From Arenibacter sp. P308M17 (GTDB lineage: Bacteria; Bacteroidota; Bacteroidia; Flavobacteriales; Flavobacteriaceae), in NCBI RefSeq assembly GCF_003426735.1, contig NZ_QVON01000004.1:409611-473610 (forward strand): 64,000 bases of DNA, read 5' to 3'. Numbering within the stretch: position 1 is the stretch's first letter; each line of letters begins with the position of its first letter. This document shows positions 19,306 to 28,201 of this stretch, one piece after another. The translations under genes were made by a program, and so were the position numbers. The notes under the pieces were generated by a model. It saw only the letters and a list, made by a program, of their open reading frames with translations. It did not search any database and had not been told where the DNA came from.

Positions 19306-20349
19306 ATGAACGAGTTAAGAACCACCAATAAGTTATTGCTTATTATAGTAGTCCCCTTAGTATTCTACCTGCTCAAACTGCTGTCCTTTATCTTTATTCC
19401 TCTTATTTTCTCTATGTTCATAGCCTTATTGTTCCTTCCTATTATGCGTTGGCTCAATAAAAAGAAAGTGTCCAAACCTATAAGTATTGTTATTGTTATT
19501 CTCATTTTCATTGGCGCATTAAAAATTGGTGGAGAACTTATACAGCTTACCAGTAAGGAAATACTTTCCGCGGACAACGCCTTTTTCCAAAAAGCGGAGA
19601 CCAAATTGGAAGCCCTATTATTGGGTATGGAAGATTATCTTGGAATACCCTATTCCAAGGAGGAAAACATTATTAACAATTTTATTCCCAAAGAAAGTAT
19701 GATGAAGAACTTTGGGACTACCTTGGATTTTATCGGCAATACCGTTACCATGATATTAATGACCGTATTTTTTGTTGTGCTATGGTTGGCAGAATCCATA
19801 AACGTTCAAAAATTGATGAACAATACCATTCTAAAACAAAGGCATACCTCGGTTAAAACTTTTGTAAAGGTTGAAAAAGATCTTATTACATTTATAAAGG
19901 TCAAATTTCTGGTAAGTCTATTTACAGGAATCGGAATAGGACTGGCCTGTGTCTTTTTTGATGTAAGCTTTCCTATTTTCTGGGGATTGTTCGCCTTTGC
20001 CATAAATTTTGTCCAAATGGTCGGCTCCATTATTTCCGTAGTGTTATTGGCGCTATTTGCATTTGTAGAATTGGAACCATCTAGCACGCTCTTGTTCTTT
20101 GTCCTGTCCATTACCGGGGTACAGGTTTTGTTCGGATCGATATTGGAACCAGTATTCATGGGAAAATCTTTTTCCATTAACATTATAACCGTATTGGTCA
20201 TGTTGATGCTATGGGGATATATCTGGGGAGTACCAGGATTGATCATGGCCATACCGATTACGGTTTTTATCAAGATAATTTTGGAACAGTTCCCCCAAAC
20301 CAAAATAATAGCCGATCTCCTTTCTGGCAATAAACCGGCAAAGACATAA
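19306..20349 (+). CDS. AI-2E family transporter (PerM/UPF0118 type)
   Basis: This is a 347-residue polytopic membrane protein of the AI-2E exporter family, with an N-terminal pair of helices, a soluble-looking middle (residues 75-130) and a C-terminal bundle ending in the family signature GVPGLIMAIPITVFIKIIL. The family name comes from E. coli TqsA; most members are not linked to autoinducer-2, and some exchange ions. It stands alone, convergent with the HAD gene. Confidence 0.88.
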   Translation: MNELRTTNKLLLIIVVPLVFYLLKLLSFIFIPLIFSMFIALLFLPIMRWLNKKKVSKPISIVIVILIFIGALKIGGELIQLTSKEILSADNAFFQKAETKLEALLLGMEDYLGIPYSKEENIINNFIPKESMMKNFGTTLDFIGNTVTMILMTVFFVVLWLAESINVQKLMNNTILKQRHTSVKTFVKVEKDLITFIKVKFLVSLFTGIGIGLACVFFDVSFPIFWGLFAFAINFVQMVGSIISVVLLALFAFVELEPSSTLLFFVLSITGVQVLFGSILEPVFMGKSFSINIITVLVMLMLWGYIWGVPGLIMAIPITVFIKIILEQFPQTKIIADLLSGNKPAKT

Positions 20350-20363
20350 AAACAAAAAAATAT

Positions 20364-21008
20364 CTAATATAATTTCAGCAAGGAAATGAGTTCTTCCATT
20401 TGCCCAAAGGTCTTGGTAACTTCCTTTTCAAAATCGGGTTCCTCGTTTAACTGCGTATAACCATATACATCAAATCCACCGGAAGTGGCCGCCTTTGCCC
20501 CCTTTAAAGAATCTTCTATGACCAAGCATTCGTTTGGGGAATAACCCATGGTTTTTGAGGCATGCAGGTAAATTGCCGGATCTGGCTTCCATTTTCCAAT
20601 ATCATAGCAACTAAAGATATTATTTTTAAAAAAGGAGGACAGACCGGCCGTTGCCAAATTCCTTTTAATTTTTTCCTGTGGCCCACTGGATGCGACACAA
20701 AATGGGACTGTCAATTTACTCAAGACCTGTTCAATACCGTCTACCGGTTTCAGATGGTTCGAAAATATTTCGTAGGACCTTCTTCGATATTCCTTTTCAA
20801 ATTCCAAAGGCAATCGCTTTTGAATTATGGCCTCTACCTGTCTAATACTATCGTATAAAAAACCCCCTTTAAAATGTTTCATGGCATAGGATATATCGAT
20901 TCCGGCACCATGTTCATTGGCCATATCCACAAAAACCTGATTGCCCAATACCTCACTATCTACCAATACCCCGTCACAATCGAAAATAACACAGTTGTAA
21001 TCTTTCAT
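20364..21008 (-). CDS. HAD-superfamily hydrolase (beta-phosphoglucomutase-like)
   Basis: A 214-residue haloacid dehalogenase phosphatase with nucleophile motif FDCDGVLVDSE (D10, D12), motif II VASSG, the lysine in GKWKPDPAIY and motif IV CLVIEDSLKGAKAA. The cap is of the subclass I helical type, as in sugar phosphatases and beta-phosphoglucomutase. The substrate is unknown. It lies 14 bp after the SDR gene, so HAD, SDR and M28 genes probably form one minus-strand transcript. Confidence 0.9.
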   Translation of the reverse strand: MKDYNCVIFDCDGVLVDSEVLGNQVFVDMANEHGAGIDISYAMKHFKGGFLYDSIRQVEAIIQKRLPLEFEKEYRRRSYEIFSNHLKPVDGIEQVLSKLTVPFCVASSGPQEKIKRNLATAGLSSFFKNNIFSCYDIGKWKPDPAIYLHASKTMGYSPNECLVIEDSLKGAKAATSGGFDVYGYTQLNEEPDFEKEVTKTFGQMEELISLLKLY

Positions 21009-21022
21009 GGCCCCTATTAAAA

Positions 21023-21703
21023 TTAAGGTGTTGAGTTGGACACCTGTAGTAATTTTCCATTGTAAAGTTTATGGCCAGTAATTGCAAAATCCTTGATATA
21101 TGCAGCCATTTCCAATGCAGTGGTGGGTGCCTTATAGCCAGGAAAGGCTTCCTCCAACATTTCGGTCTGTACGGCTCCGAGGGCCAATACATTGAATGAC
21201 GGACCCGATTCCTTAAATTCCTCGGCCCACAACTCCGTCATGGTTATCACAGCCCCCTTACTGGAACTATAGGCCGATAATCCGGCAAATTTCATACTCC
21301 CCTGAACCCCTCCCATAGAACTAATGGTTACCACATGACCAGTTTTGGGCATTAAGGGAATTATTCTTTTAGTGATATTGGCCACTCCAAAAACATTCAC
21401 TTTATAAACCTCTTCAAAGGCTTCCATGGAAGTTTCCAAAAAAGGTCTGTGCAATAATTTACCCGCATTGTTTATAAGAACATCGACCTGTTTCCAGTGA
21501 TTCCCAATAAACTCGTCCAAATGGCCGTAATGGGCTTCATTGGCCAAATCAAATGAAAAACTGGATATATTTTTATGGTTCAATGCAGCAATTGGGGCAT
21601 TATTTCTGGAAAGTGCCAACACTTTATGTCCGTCATCGGCAAATAGCCGTGCCATTTCAAAACCAATTCCCCTACTACTTCCCGTAATTACTATATTCGC
21701 CAT
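21023..21703 (-). CDS. Short-chain dehydrogenase/reductase
   Basis: This is a 226-residue classical SDR with the cofactor loop TGSSRGIGFE, the NNAG motif (INNAGKLL) and the catalytic YSSSKGA. The arginine in the first loop suggests a preference for NADP(H). Substrate unknown. Its start codon overlaps the stop codon of the M28 peptidase gene (TAATG at 21701-21705), so the two are coupled. Confidence 0.92.
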   Translation of the reverse strand: MANIVITGSSRGIGFEMARLFADDGHKVLALSRNNAPIAALNHKNISSFSFDLANEAHYGHLDEFIGNHWKQVDVLINNAGKLLHRPFLETSMEAFEEVYKVNVFGVANITKRIIPLMPKTGHVVTISSMGGVQGSMKFAGLSAYSSSKGAVITMTELWAEEFKESGPSFNVLALGAVQTEMLEEAFPGYKAPTTALEMAAYIKDFAITGHKLYNGKLLQVSNSTP

Positions 21704-22731
21704 TATTTATATACTATCTCCCGCTCTGGGGCATTAATAATATCCTGCAAAACCGGAGCGGTCTTATTTACCAATAAGGCCAAATGTTCAAAATCCATTA
21801 TGGCAACCTCATCGCCAACCTTATGGTAGTGATCAAAGTTGGTAAAATCGAAGGTGCAAAAGGTTTGGGAAGGTACCCCGAACTCCAAATGAAACGGATA
21901 ATTATCCGATCTCTTAAATAGATTGTATTCCTTTGCCGTTGGAAGAAATCCAACCAATTTGTCCTGGGCATAAGAATTGCATACATCTGCCAAATTAGAT
22001 TCCTCATAGCCCGTAACATACATAAAATAATCCTTCCCGATCAAGGGAACTCCAACCATTTCAAAATTTAACATGGCATAGAGATCCAGATTTTGATCCT
22101 TTAGCCTTTTGGCCAGGTGTTTCGACCCCAAGAGGCCCTTTTCCTCTGCACTGAACAGGGCAAAGATAATGCTGCGTTTATTGTTTCCATACCTGCCAAA
22201 ATAACGGGCAAACTCCAAAACAGCGGTAGTGCCGGAGGCATTATCATTGGCTCCATTGGCAATAGTATCACCGGACACAGGCCCTGCAGTGCCTATATGG
22301 TCATAATGGGCACCAATGATAACGAATTCGTGTTTTAATTGTGCGTCCGTACCCTCAATAAAGCCCACTAAATTGTATGCCGGTTTTTCAAAATTGGTCA
22401 ATGTATCCCTATAACTTTTAAAGTAGGGCACCACTTTATTGTTATTAAAAATCGTTTCTATATATTCGGCGGCCATTTCTATTCCTTCGCTCCCGGTTTC
22501 TCGTCCATGAAGTTTATCGGAAGCCAAATATGAAATTACTTCCCCCACTGTTTTTCTGGTGGAAAAGAGGGAAACTTCGGAAGAAACTTCCATTTTTCCC
22601 GGAGCTAGGGCGGCATCCTTGACAATTGCCCCGGAACCATCGGCACTTTTTGCCGGACCTACCTCATCAATTTTAGTGCCAGCGCAACCTAAGGCAATGG
22701 ATATTAGGGCAAAACCAATAATGTTTTTCAT
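21703..22731 (-). CDS. M28 family zinc peptidase, lipoprotein
   Basis: A 342-residue aminopeptidase-like enzyme. The N-terminus ends in ISIALGC, making C16 a lipoprotein cysteine. The M28 zinc ligands are in IIGAHYDHIG, GANDNASGTTA and FALFSAEEKGLLGS, all intact. Close homologues trim N-terminal residues of peptides in the periplasm or at the outer membrane. It leads a coupled M28-SDR-HAD group. Confidence 0.92.
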   Translation of the reverse strand: MKNIIGFALISIALGCAGTKIDEVGPAKSADGSGAIVKDAALAPGKMEVSSEVSLFSTRKTVGEVISYLASDKLHGRETGSEGIEMAAEYIETIFNNNKVVPYFKSYRDTLTNFEKPAYNLVGFIEGTDAQLKHEFVIIGAHYDHIGTAGPVSGDTIANGANDNASGTTAVLEFARYFGRYGNNKRSIIFALFSAEEKGLLGSKHLAKRLKDQNLDLYAMLNFEMVGVPLIGKDYFMYVTGYEESNLADVCNSYAQDKLVGFLPTAKEYNLFKRSDNYPFHLEFGVPSQTFCTFDFTNFDHYHKVGDEVAIMDFEHLALLVNKTAPVLQDIINAPEREIVYK

Positions 22732-22966
22732 CTGTTCATTTTTATTGTTATAAATAGGTCAAATGCGATTCGCCATTGAACATATCGCCCTGATAATTAT
22801 CGGGAAGTATCAACGATTTGTTATGGCTCATTTCATAAATTGTTTTTTTATTTGTCATTTAAGCGAATTGAATTTTATATATCCATTCTGTATTTAAAGT
22901 AAATATGACCAAGTAACCACTAATGCATTATATATCCCCTTCAAGAACCGGATAGGGTTTAAAGTT

Positions 22967-22998
22967 AAAAAAGCATCCTGAAAATCAGGATGCTTTTT
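22967..22998 (-). terminator. Terminator downstream of pdhC
   Basis: A ten-base stem, AGCATCCTGA and TCAGGATGCT, with A-rich and T-rich flanks sits 25 bp beyond the pdhC stop. The symmetrical A/T tails would allow action on either strand. Confidence 0.9.
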
Positions 22999-23022
22999 CT
23001 ATAAATCTTAAGCGTATTCAAT

Positions 23023-24681
23023 TTAGGCCAACATGGTAACCGGATTCTCCAAATAGGCCCTAAGCGTTTGTAAAAATTGGGCTCCAGTTGCTCCATCCAC
23101 AGTACGGTGATCACAGGCCAAAGTTACCTTCATAGTGTTGCCCACCACGATCTGCCCATTTTTAACCACTGGCTTTTCAACTATGGCCCCTACGGACAAT
23201 ATTGCCGAATTGGGCTGGTTGATGATGGAAGTAAACTCGGAAATTCCGAACATTCCCAGATTGGAAACGGTAAAGGTACTACCCTCCATTTCCGCCGGGC
23301 TTATTTTCTTATTTCTTGCCTTCCCGGCCAAATCCTTCACCGAAGCCCCTATTTGGGTCAATGTCATTTGATCCGCAAATTTCAATACAGGAACCAAAAG
23401 GCCCTCATCTACGGCTACGGCCACTCCAATATGGACATGATGGTTGTATCTGGTAGTCTCATTGTTCCATGTGGTATTTACCTGCGGATGCTTTTTTAAA
23501 GCCATTGCACAAGCTTTTACCACCATATCGTTAAAGGATACCTTGGTATCCGGCAAGCCATTGATCTGCTCTCTTGACACCTTGGCATAATCCATATCGA
23601 CCTCTATGGTTAAATAGTAATGCGGTGCTGAAAATTTTGATTCCCCCAAACGCTTGGCAATAACCTTGCGCATTTGGGAATTTTTCACCTCCTCGGTCCC
23701 CTCCTGTCCTACAGGTAAATTAATTGGAGCGGTAACAGCAGCTTGTGGGGAGGCTTTTTCCTGGGCAGGAACTGCTTTCTCAGCAGCTTTCTGTTTTGGC
23801 TGATATTCCTCGATATCTTTCTTTATAATCCTTCCTTGATCACCGCTACCCTTAACATCCCCAAGATTTATTCCCTTATCCTGGGCTATTTTTTTGGCCA
23901 ATGGCGATGCAAAAATCCGTTGACCGTCATTTGCGGTGACAGATATTACTTCCTGATCCTTGTTGGAGGGGGTTTCGGCCTTTTTGGCTTTTTCTGGAGC
24001 CCTTTCTTCATCAGAGGAGGAACCCGATCCCGCATTCAATACGGCATCAACATCCGTTCCTTTGGGTCCTATAACGGCAAGAACCGAATCTACAGCCGCC
24101 GTTTCCCCTTCATTGATACCTACGTACAATAAGGTCCCCGAGTAAAAGGATTCGAACTCCATGGTGGCCTTATCGGTCTCAATTTCTGCAAGAATGTCCC
24201 CTTCTTCCACTTCGTCCCCCACTTTTTTCAACCAGCTTGCCACGGTACCTTCTTCCATAGTATCGCTAAGGCGGGGCATCTTTATTATCTCTACCCCATC
24301 AGGGATTGTAGCCCCTGTAGCTTTTGGTGCTTCCTTCTTATCTTCCGATTCCTTATTCTCTTCCTTCTTGTCTACGGCTTCTGTTTGTTTTTCTTCCTTG
24401 GCTTCTGAAGACGGACTGTTGATCAATCCGGATACATCCTCCCCTTTCTCGCCAATTATGGCCAAAAGCGAATCCACTGGAGCTGTATCCCCTTCCTTGA
24501 TACCTATATATAACAAAGTTCCTTCATTGAAAGATTCGAATTCCATGGTAGCCTTATCGGTTTCGATTTCCGCCAAAATATCGCCCTCTTCAACTTTATC
24601 GCCTACTTGCTTTAGCCACTTAGCAACGGTCCCCTCTTCCATGGTATCGCTAAGTCTTGGCATATTTATTACTTCTGCCAT
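23023..24681 (-). CDS. pdhC: Dihydrolipoyllysine acetyltransferase, E2 of pyruvate dehydrogenase
   Basis: The E2 core of the pyruvate dehydrogenase complex, 552 residues. It carries two lipoyl domains, with lipoylated lysines K43 and K171 in ETDKATMEFES, then a peripheral-subunit-binding domain (FASPLAKKIAQDKGI to GRIIKKDIEEY) and the catalytic domain ending with CDHRTVDGATGAQFL. The linkers are rich in K, E, A and P. It lies 4 bp after pdhA. E1 is fused alpha-only here; an E1 beta gene is not in the window and must lie elsewhere. Confidence 0.96.
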   Translation of the reverse strand: MAEVINMPRLSDTMEEGTVAKWLKQVGDKVEEGDILAEIETDKATMEFESFNEGTLLYIGIKEGDTAPVDSLLAIIGEKGEDVSGLINSPSSEAKEEKQTEAVDKKEENKESEDKKEAPKATGATIPDGVEIIKMPRLSDTMEEGTVASWLKKVGDEVEEGDILAEIETDKATMEFESFYSGTLLYVGINEGETAAVDSVLAVIGPKGTDVDAVLNAGSGSSSDEERAPEKAKKAETPSNKDQEVISVTANDGQRIFASPLAKKIAQDKGINLGDVKGSGDQGRIIKKDIEEYQPKQKAAEKAVPAQEKASPQAAVTAPINLPVGQEGTEEVKNSQMRKVIAKRLGESKFSAPHYYLTIEVDMDYAKVSREQINGLPDTKVSFNDMVVKACAMALKKHPQVNTTWNNETTRYNHHVHIGVAVAVDEGLLVPVLKFADQMTLTQIGASVKDLAGKARNKKISPAEMEGSTFTVSNLGMFGISEFTSIINQPNSAILSVGAIVEKPVVKNGQIVVGNTMKVTLACDHRTVDGATGAQFLQTLRAYLENPVTMLA

Positions 24682-24685
24682 TTAC

Positions 24686-25684
24686 TTATATTTTATGTTT
24701 TACAAATGGGTAGTCCTCTTGATCGTATACCATATCATATAATTGGTTTATAGGTGGATAATCCGATTCTTCCGCAAATTTTTCACATTCCGAAACCAAC
24801 TTTTTAACCCGGGTATCTATCTCCTTTATCTGAGCATCGCTAGCATATTTGTTTTCCTTGATCGTAGCCAATACTTGGGTTATAGGATCTATCTTCTTGT
24901 ACTCTTCCACCTCTTCTTTGGTCCTATAATGCTGGGCATCGGACATGGAGTGCCCTCTGTACCTATACGTCTTCATTTCCAAAAAGGTAGGACCGCCTCC
25001 CGATCTGGCACGTTCAATGGCCTTGCTCATTTCTTTGGCAACGGTTACGGGATCCATCCCATCTACCGGCCCACAGGGCATTTCATATCCCAATCCCAGT
25101 TTCCAAATTTCTGTTGAATGCGAAGTTCTTGCTACCGAAGTTCCCATGGCATACCCATTGTTCTCGCATACAAAGACGACCGGTAATTGCCAAAGCATTG
25201 CCAAGTTAAAACTTTCATGGAGCGATCCTTGTCTTACCGCCCCATCTCCCATATAACAAAGGGTAACGGCATCCCTTTTAAAGTACTTATCGGCAAAGGC
25301 CAATCCGGCACCCAATGGGATCTGGCCACCAACTATACCATGGCCACCATAAAAACGATGTTCTTTGGAAAAAATATGCATAGATCCCCCCATGCCTTTG
25401 GAGGTTCCCGTAACCTTACCGTACAGTTCCGCCATAACCTTTCTGGGGTCAACTCCCATACCTATTGGCTGAACGTGATTCCTATACGCAGTTATCATTC
25501 TATCCTTGGTGAGGTCCATTGCATGCAATGCCCCTGCAAGAACAGCTTCCTGACCATTGTAAAGATGTAAAAATCCACGAACTTTTTGTTGAATATAGAC
25601 GGCAGCCAGTTTATCTTCAAACTTTCTCCAGAATAACATGTCCTCATACCATTTTAGGTAGACCTCTTTGGTTATTTTTTCCAT
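24686..25684 (-). CDS. pdhA: Pyruvate dehydrogenase E1 component, alpha subunit
   Basis: The thiamine-diphosphate E1 alpha subunit, 332 residues. The TPP motif runs from GDGAVRQGSLHES to VCENNGYAMGTS, and the phosphorylation-loop equivalent RYRGHSMSDAQHYR is present. The start at 25684 (MEKITKEVYLKWYEDM) is preferred, since the 22-residue upstream extension has no family counterpart. A TATTTTTG -7-like box lies at 25748-25755 on the minus strand, but no matching -33 box is evident. It forms an operon with pdhC. Confidence 0.95.
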   Translation of the reverse strand: MEKITKEVYLKWYEDMLFWRKFEDKLAAVYIQQKVRGFLHLYNGQEAVLAGALHAMDLTKDRMITAYRNHVQPIGMGVDPRKVMAELYGKVTGTSKGMGGSMHIFSKEHRFYGGHGIVGGQIPLGAGLAFADKYFKRDAVTLCYMGDGAVRQGSLHESFNLAMLWQLPVVFVCENNGYAMGTSVARTSHSTEIWKLGLGYEMPCGPVDGMDPVTVAKEMSKAIERARSGGGPTFLEMKTYRYRGHSMSDAQHYRTKEEVEEYKKIDPITQVLATIKENKYASDAQIKEIDTRVKKLVSECEKFAEESDYPPINQLYDMVYDQEDYPFVKHKI

Positions 25685-26045
25685 TAATTGATAATTTATG
25701 TAGTAATTCGCTTTGCTCGGAAACAAGTTCAATGCAAAAACGGAAAACAAAAATACATATATAAATCAATAGGAAAAAAAATTAAATCAAAAGCTTCCCA
25801 TAAAGCGATGGTATAAAACAAAATAGGGAACAGTTAAGGAATTGGTCAGAACTTAAAATAAAACTACCAAACAATCAAATTACATACCTGCCCACCGAAA
25901 AAGACAGGCCTGTCTGGCCAACAAAGACAGGGGTTTTGGAAAGGAATGGAATTCCTTGGCATTAACCGATAGACAATTTAGCAGTGCACAGTGAAATACA
26001 CTTTTTTTGCCGACTGTAAACTGCTACTGCCTACTTCTTCTTGCA
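25685..26045. repeat. Intergenic region with palindromic element
   Basis: No gene is visible. A 12-bp palindrome GACAGGCCTGTC lies at 25903-25914, introduced by TACATACCTGCCC as in the copy at 12346, and followed by a further GACAGG at 25926-25931. CAGT-rich sequence at 25980-26035 resembles the stretch at 3545-3590 in inverted orientation. Confidence 0.6.
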
Positions 26046-26531
26046 CTAACCCAGGAAGGTACCATTAAAGGCCAAGGGAAGAATGTCCGAAACGGAAGTA
26101 CATTTTAAAATCTCTCCCGTTTCCCCGGACATGATTATTGCAATAGGCCTCGATTGCCTTATTTCATATTCCGAAATGGATTGCCTACAATTACCACAAG
26201 GGGCGGCAGGCCTATCCACCACAAAATTTTTGGAGGTGGCACTGATGGCAATGGTTTTGATACCAATACCGGGAAATTTTGCGGAAGCGTAAAATAAGGC
26301 CACTCTTTCTGCGCACAGACCAGAAGGATAGGAGGCATTTTCTTGATTATTGCCAATTATAATTTCATCGTTATCCAATAATACCGCGGCCCCAACCTTA
26401 AATTTTGAATAAGGGGAATAGGCATTGTTCCTGGCCTTCACTGCTGCATGCATTAAAACTTGGTCCTCCTTTTCCAGTTCATGCATGGATTCATAGACTA
26501 TTAGATCAAACACGACCCTACGTAGTTTCAT
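26046..26531 (-). CDS. cdd: Cytidine deaminase
   Basis: This is a homotetrameric-type cytidine deaminase of 161 residues, converting cytidine and deoxycytidine to uridines for pyrimidine salvage. Substrate loop SPYSKFKVGAAV and zinc motifs CAERVALF and PCGNCRQSI are all present. It is separated from porV by a hairpin terminator, so it is probably its own unit. Confidence 0.95.
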   Translation of the reverse strand: MKLRRVVFDLIVYESMHELEKEDQVLMHAAVKARNNAYSPYSKFKVGAAVLLDNDEIIIGNNQENASYPSGLCAERVALFYASAKFPGIGIKTIAISATSKNFVVDRPAAPCGNCRQSISEYEIRQSRPIAIIMSGETGEILKCTSVSDILPLAFNGTFLG

Positions 26532-26565
26532 AAATAATTGATGTTAAACAATTTATCAAAAATAA

Positions 26566-26591
26566 ACAAAACCTGCCTTAGGCAGGTTTTG
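26566..26591 (-). terminator. Hairpin terminator downstream of porV
   Basis: An eleven-base-pair stem, CAAAACCTGCC and GGCAGGTTTTG, with a three-base loop lies between the porV stop and the cdd start. On the minus strand it ends the porV transcript before cdd. Confidence 0.85.
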
Positions 26592-26626
26592 TATTTGGAT
26601 TATATATTTTGCACTCTAGTTATACG

Positions 26627-27772
26627 CTAGTCGTTCAAAAATTCTTCTCCCAAATTGAATGTTAGTGAAAACCTAAGCGTATTTTCCAAAGGGTTCCTCA
26701 CTTGGGAAGTGGAAAACAAATAAGACAGATCTACCTGTGCCGATTTAAACCTAAACCCGGCACCCAAGGTGAAAAATTTTCTCGCTCCCTTTAAATCGCT
26801 CTCATTAAAATATCCAGTTCTCAACATAAATGCATCTTGATAGGTATATTCCGCACCAAGTGCCCATGTAAATTCTTTCAACTCTTCAGCAAAGCCATCG
26901 GGTGCATCGCCAAACGATTTAAAAACCCCTTCAAAAAAAGTGGTCTGCTGATATTCATCGTTATCCGTGCCATCAATAACGCCGTCATCATTATAATCCT
27001 GAGGGGTGGGCACCAACAGCTTATTAAACTCGGAAGTAAGCCCCAGTACATTATCCTGGTCCAATATAAAATCAAAACCCAGGCCCGCTTTCAGATTGGT
27101 CGGAAGAAAATTCTCTTGTCCGGCATCGTCATACTTTAACTTGCCTCCCAAATTGGAAATATTGAAACCGGCCCTCCAACGGCCATCAAAATTATTGTAG
27201 GCAATTTCTCGGGAGCGATAGAACCCCGAAACATCTACTGAAAAAGTACTCGCGGCCTTGGAATCCTCGCTGCCATTATCGGGCAATTTAAGATTGGAAC
27301 TAATAAATCTACCTGCCACCGCCATAGAAAAAGTTTCACTCAATTTTAGGGAGTAGGAACCGTCAAAAGCCAGTTCGTTAGGCTTTGCCAATCTTGCCTG
27401 GTCCCCTGCAAATTGCCTAAGTTCTATTTCCCCCAAGGTAAAGTACCTGATACTTAAGGCAAAGGCACTTCTGTCGTTGATCTTCTTGTGAAAATTTGCG
27501 CTCAACAGCGCAATATCGGTAATGATACTTTCCAAATAAGGCGTATAACTAAGTCCAATCCCCATTTCTCTTTCGGCGAAGGCAAATTTTGCCGGATTCC
27601 ACTGTTGGGAGAAAGCGTCGGTAGATGTGGCCACCCCCATATCCCCCATACCCGATGCCCTGGCATCTGCAGCAATCGTCAAAAAAGGCACAGCGGTCGT
27701 AATCACCCTATCCTGTTGCGCCGTAACTTTACCCATAATAACGAACAGAAATAATATTGAAATTTTTTTCAT
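26627..27772 (-). CDS. porV: PorV, type IX secretion outer-membrane protein
   Basis: A 381-residue outer-membrane beta-barrel of the PorV/LptO family, which shuttles type IX secretion cargo from the translocon to the attachment complex. The signal peptide ends at VTAQQ, followed by the conserved VPFLTIAADARASGMGDMGV and SQQWNPAKFAF. An acidic loop, DYNDDGVIDGTDNDE, resembles a calcium-binding turn. It ends as a barrel with LRFSLTFNLG. In relatives porU usually lies between porV and gldJ; here only a 430-bp gap separates them. Confidence 0.93.
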   Translation of the reverse strand: MKKISILFLFVIMGKVTAQQDRVITTAVPFLTIAADARASGMGDMGVATSTDAFSQQWNPAKFAFAEREMGIGLSYTPYLESIITDIALLSANFHKKINDRSAFALSIRYFTLGEIELRQFAGDQARLAKPNELAFDGSYSLKLSETFSMAVAGRFISSNLKLPDNGSEDSKAASTFSVDVSGFYRSREIAYNNFDGRWRAGFNISNLGGKLKYDDAGQENFLPTNLKAGLGFDFILDQDNVLGLTSEFNKLLVPTPQDYNDDGVIDGTDNDEYQQTTFFEGVFKSFGDAPDGFAEELKEFTWALGAEYTYQDAFMLRTGYFNESDLKGARKFFTLGAGFRFKSAQVDLSYLFSTSQVRNPLENTLRFSLTFNLGEEFLND

Positions 27773-28201
27773 CTCTAATGGTCTATAAAATATTTGTCGT
27801 AAAACTCTTAAATTTAAATGAATTATTAAGATAATTTTAGTTCATATACATTTATTAACGACCATTTTAAAAATATCTTGTGTAAACAATACAATAAACA
27901 GGATAATTTTACCCATTTAGAGATAAAAATATGATTAGCATTTTAAATATGTTTAGCACAAATAATTAGTTGATATTTTGCAAAGAATTATCAATTATCC
28001 ATACTATATTAAATTTTAAGTCGTTATTCATGTTAAGCGATGCTATTTGCGGGTTAATTAAATGATCAATTTTTTTTCGTTTAACAAAATATTATGCCTT
28101 AATCATCGTTCTAAATGCCGAAAGCGACGCAAAATATTAATAAAATATGAATCTCAAACTCTTTTAACAAGCAGTTTGTCTTTTGAACTCAAGTCCTAAT
28201 T
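27773..28201. other. Divergent A/T-rich intergenic region between porV and gldJ
   Basis: No open frame of useful length is present on either strand. The sequence is strongly A/T-rich and must hold the divergent promoters of porV and gldJ, but I see no full TTG / TAnnTTTG promoter pair. No trace of a porU coding sequence was recognised. Confidence 0.6.

Noticed and set aside
24161..24742. Long plus-strand frame opposite pdhC
   Set aside because: It is the reverse reading of the lipoyl domains and linker; protein composition is serine-rich and matches nothing, while pdhC is certain.
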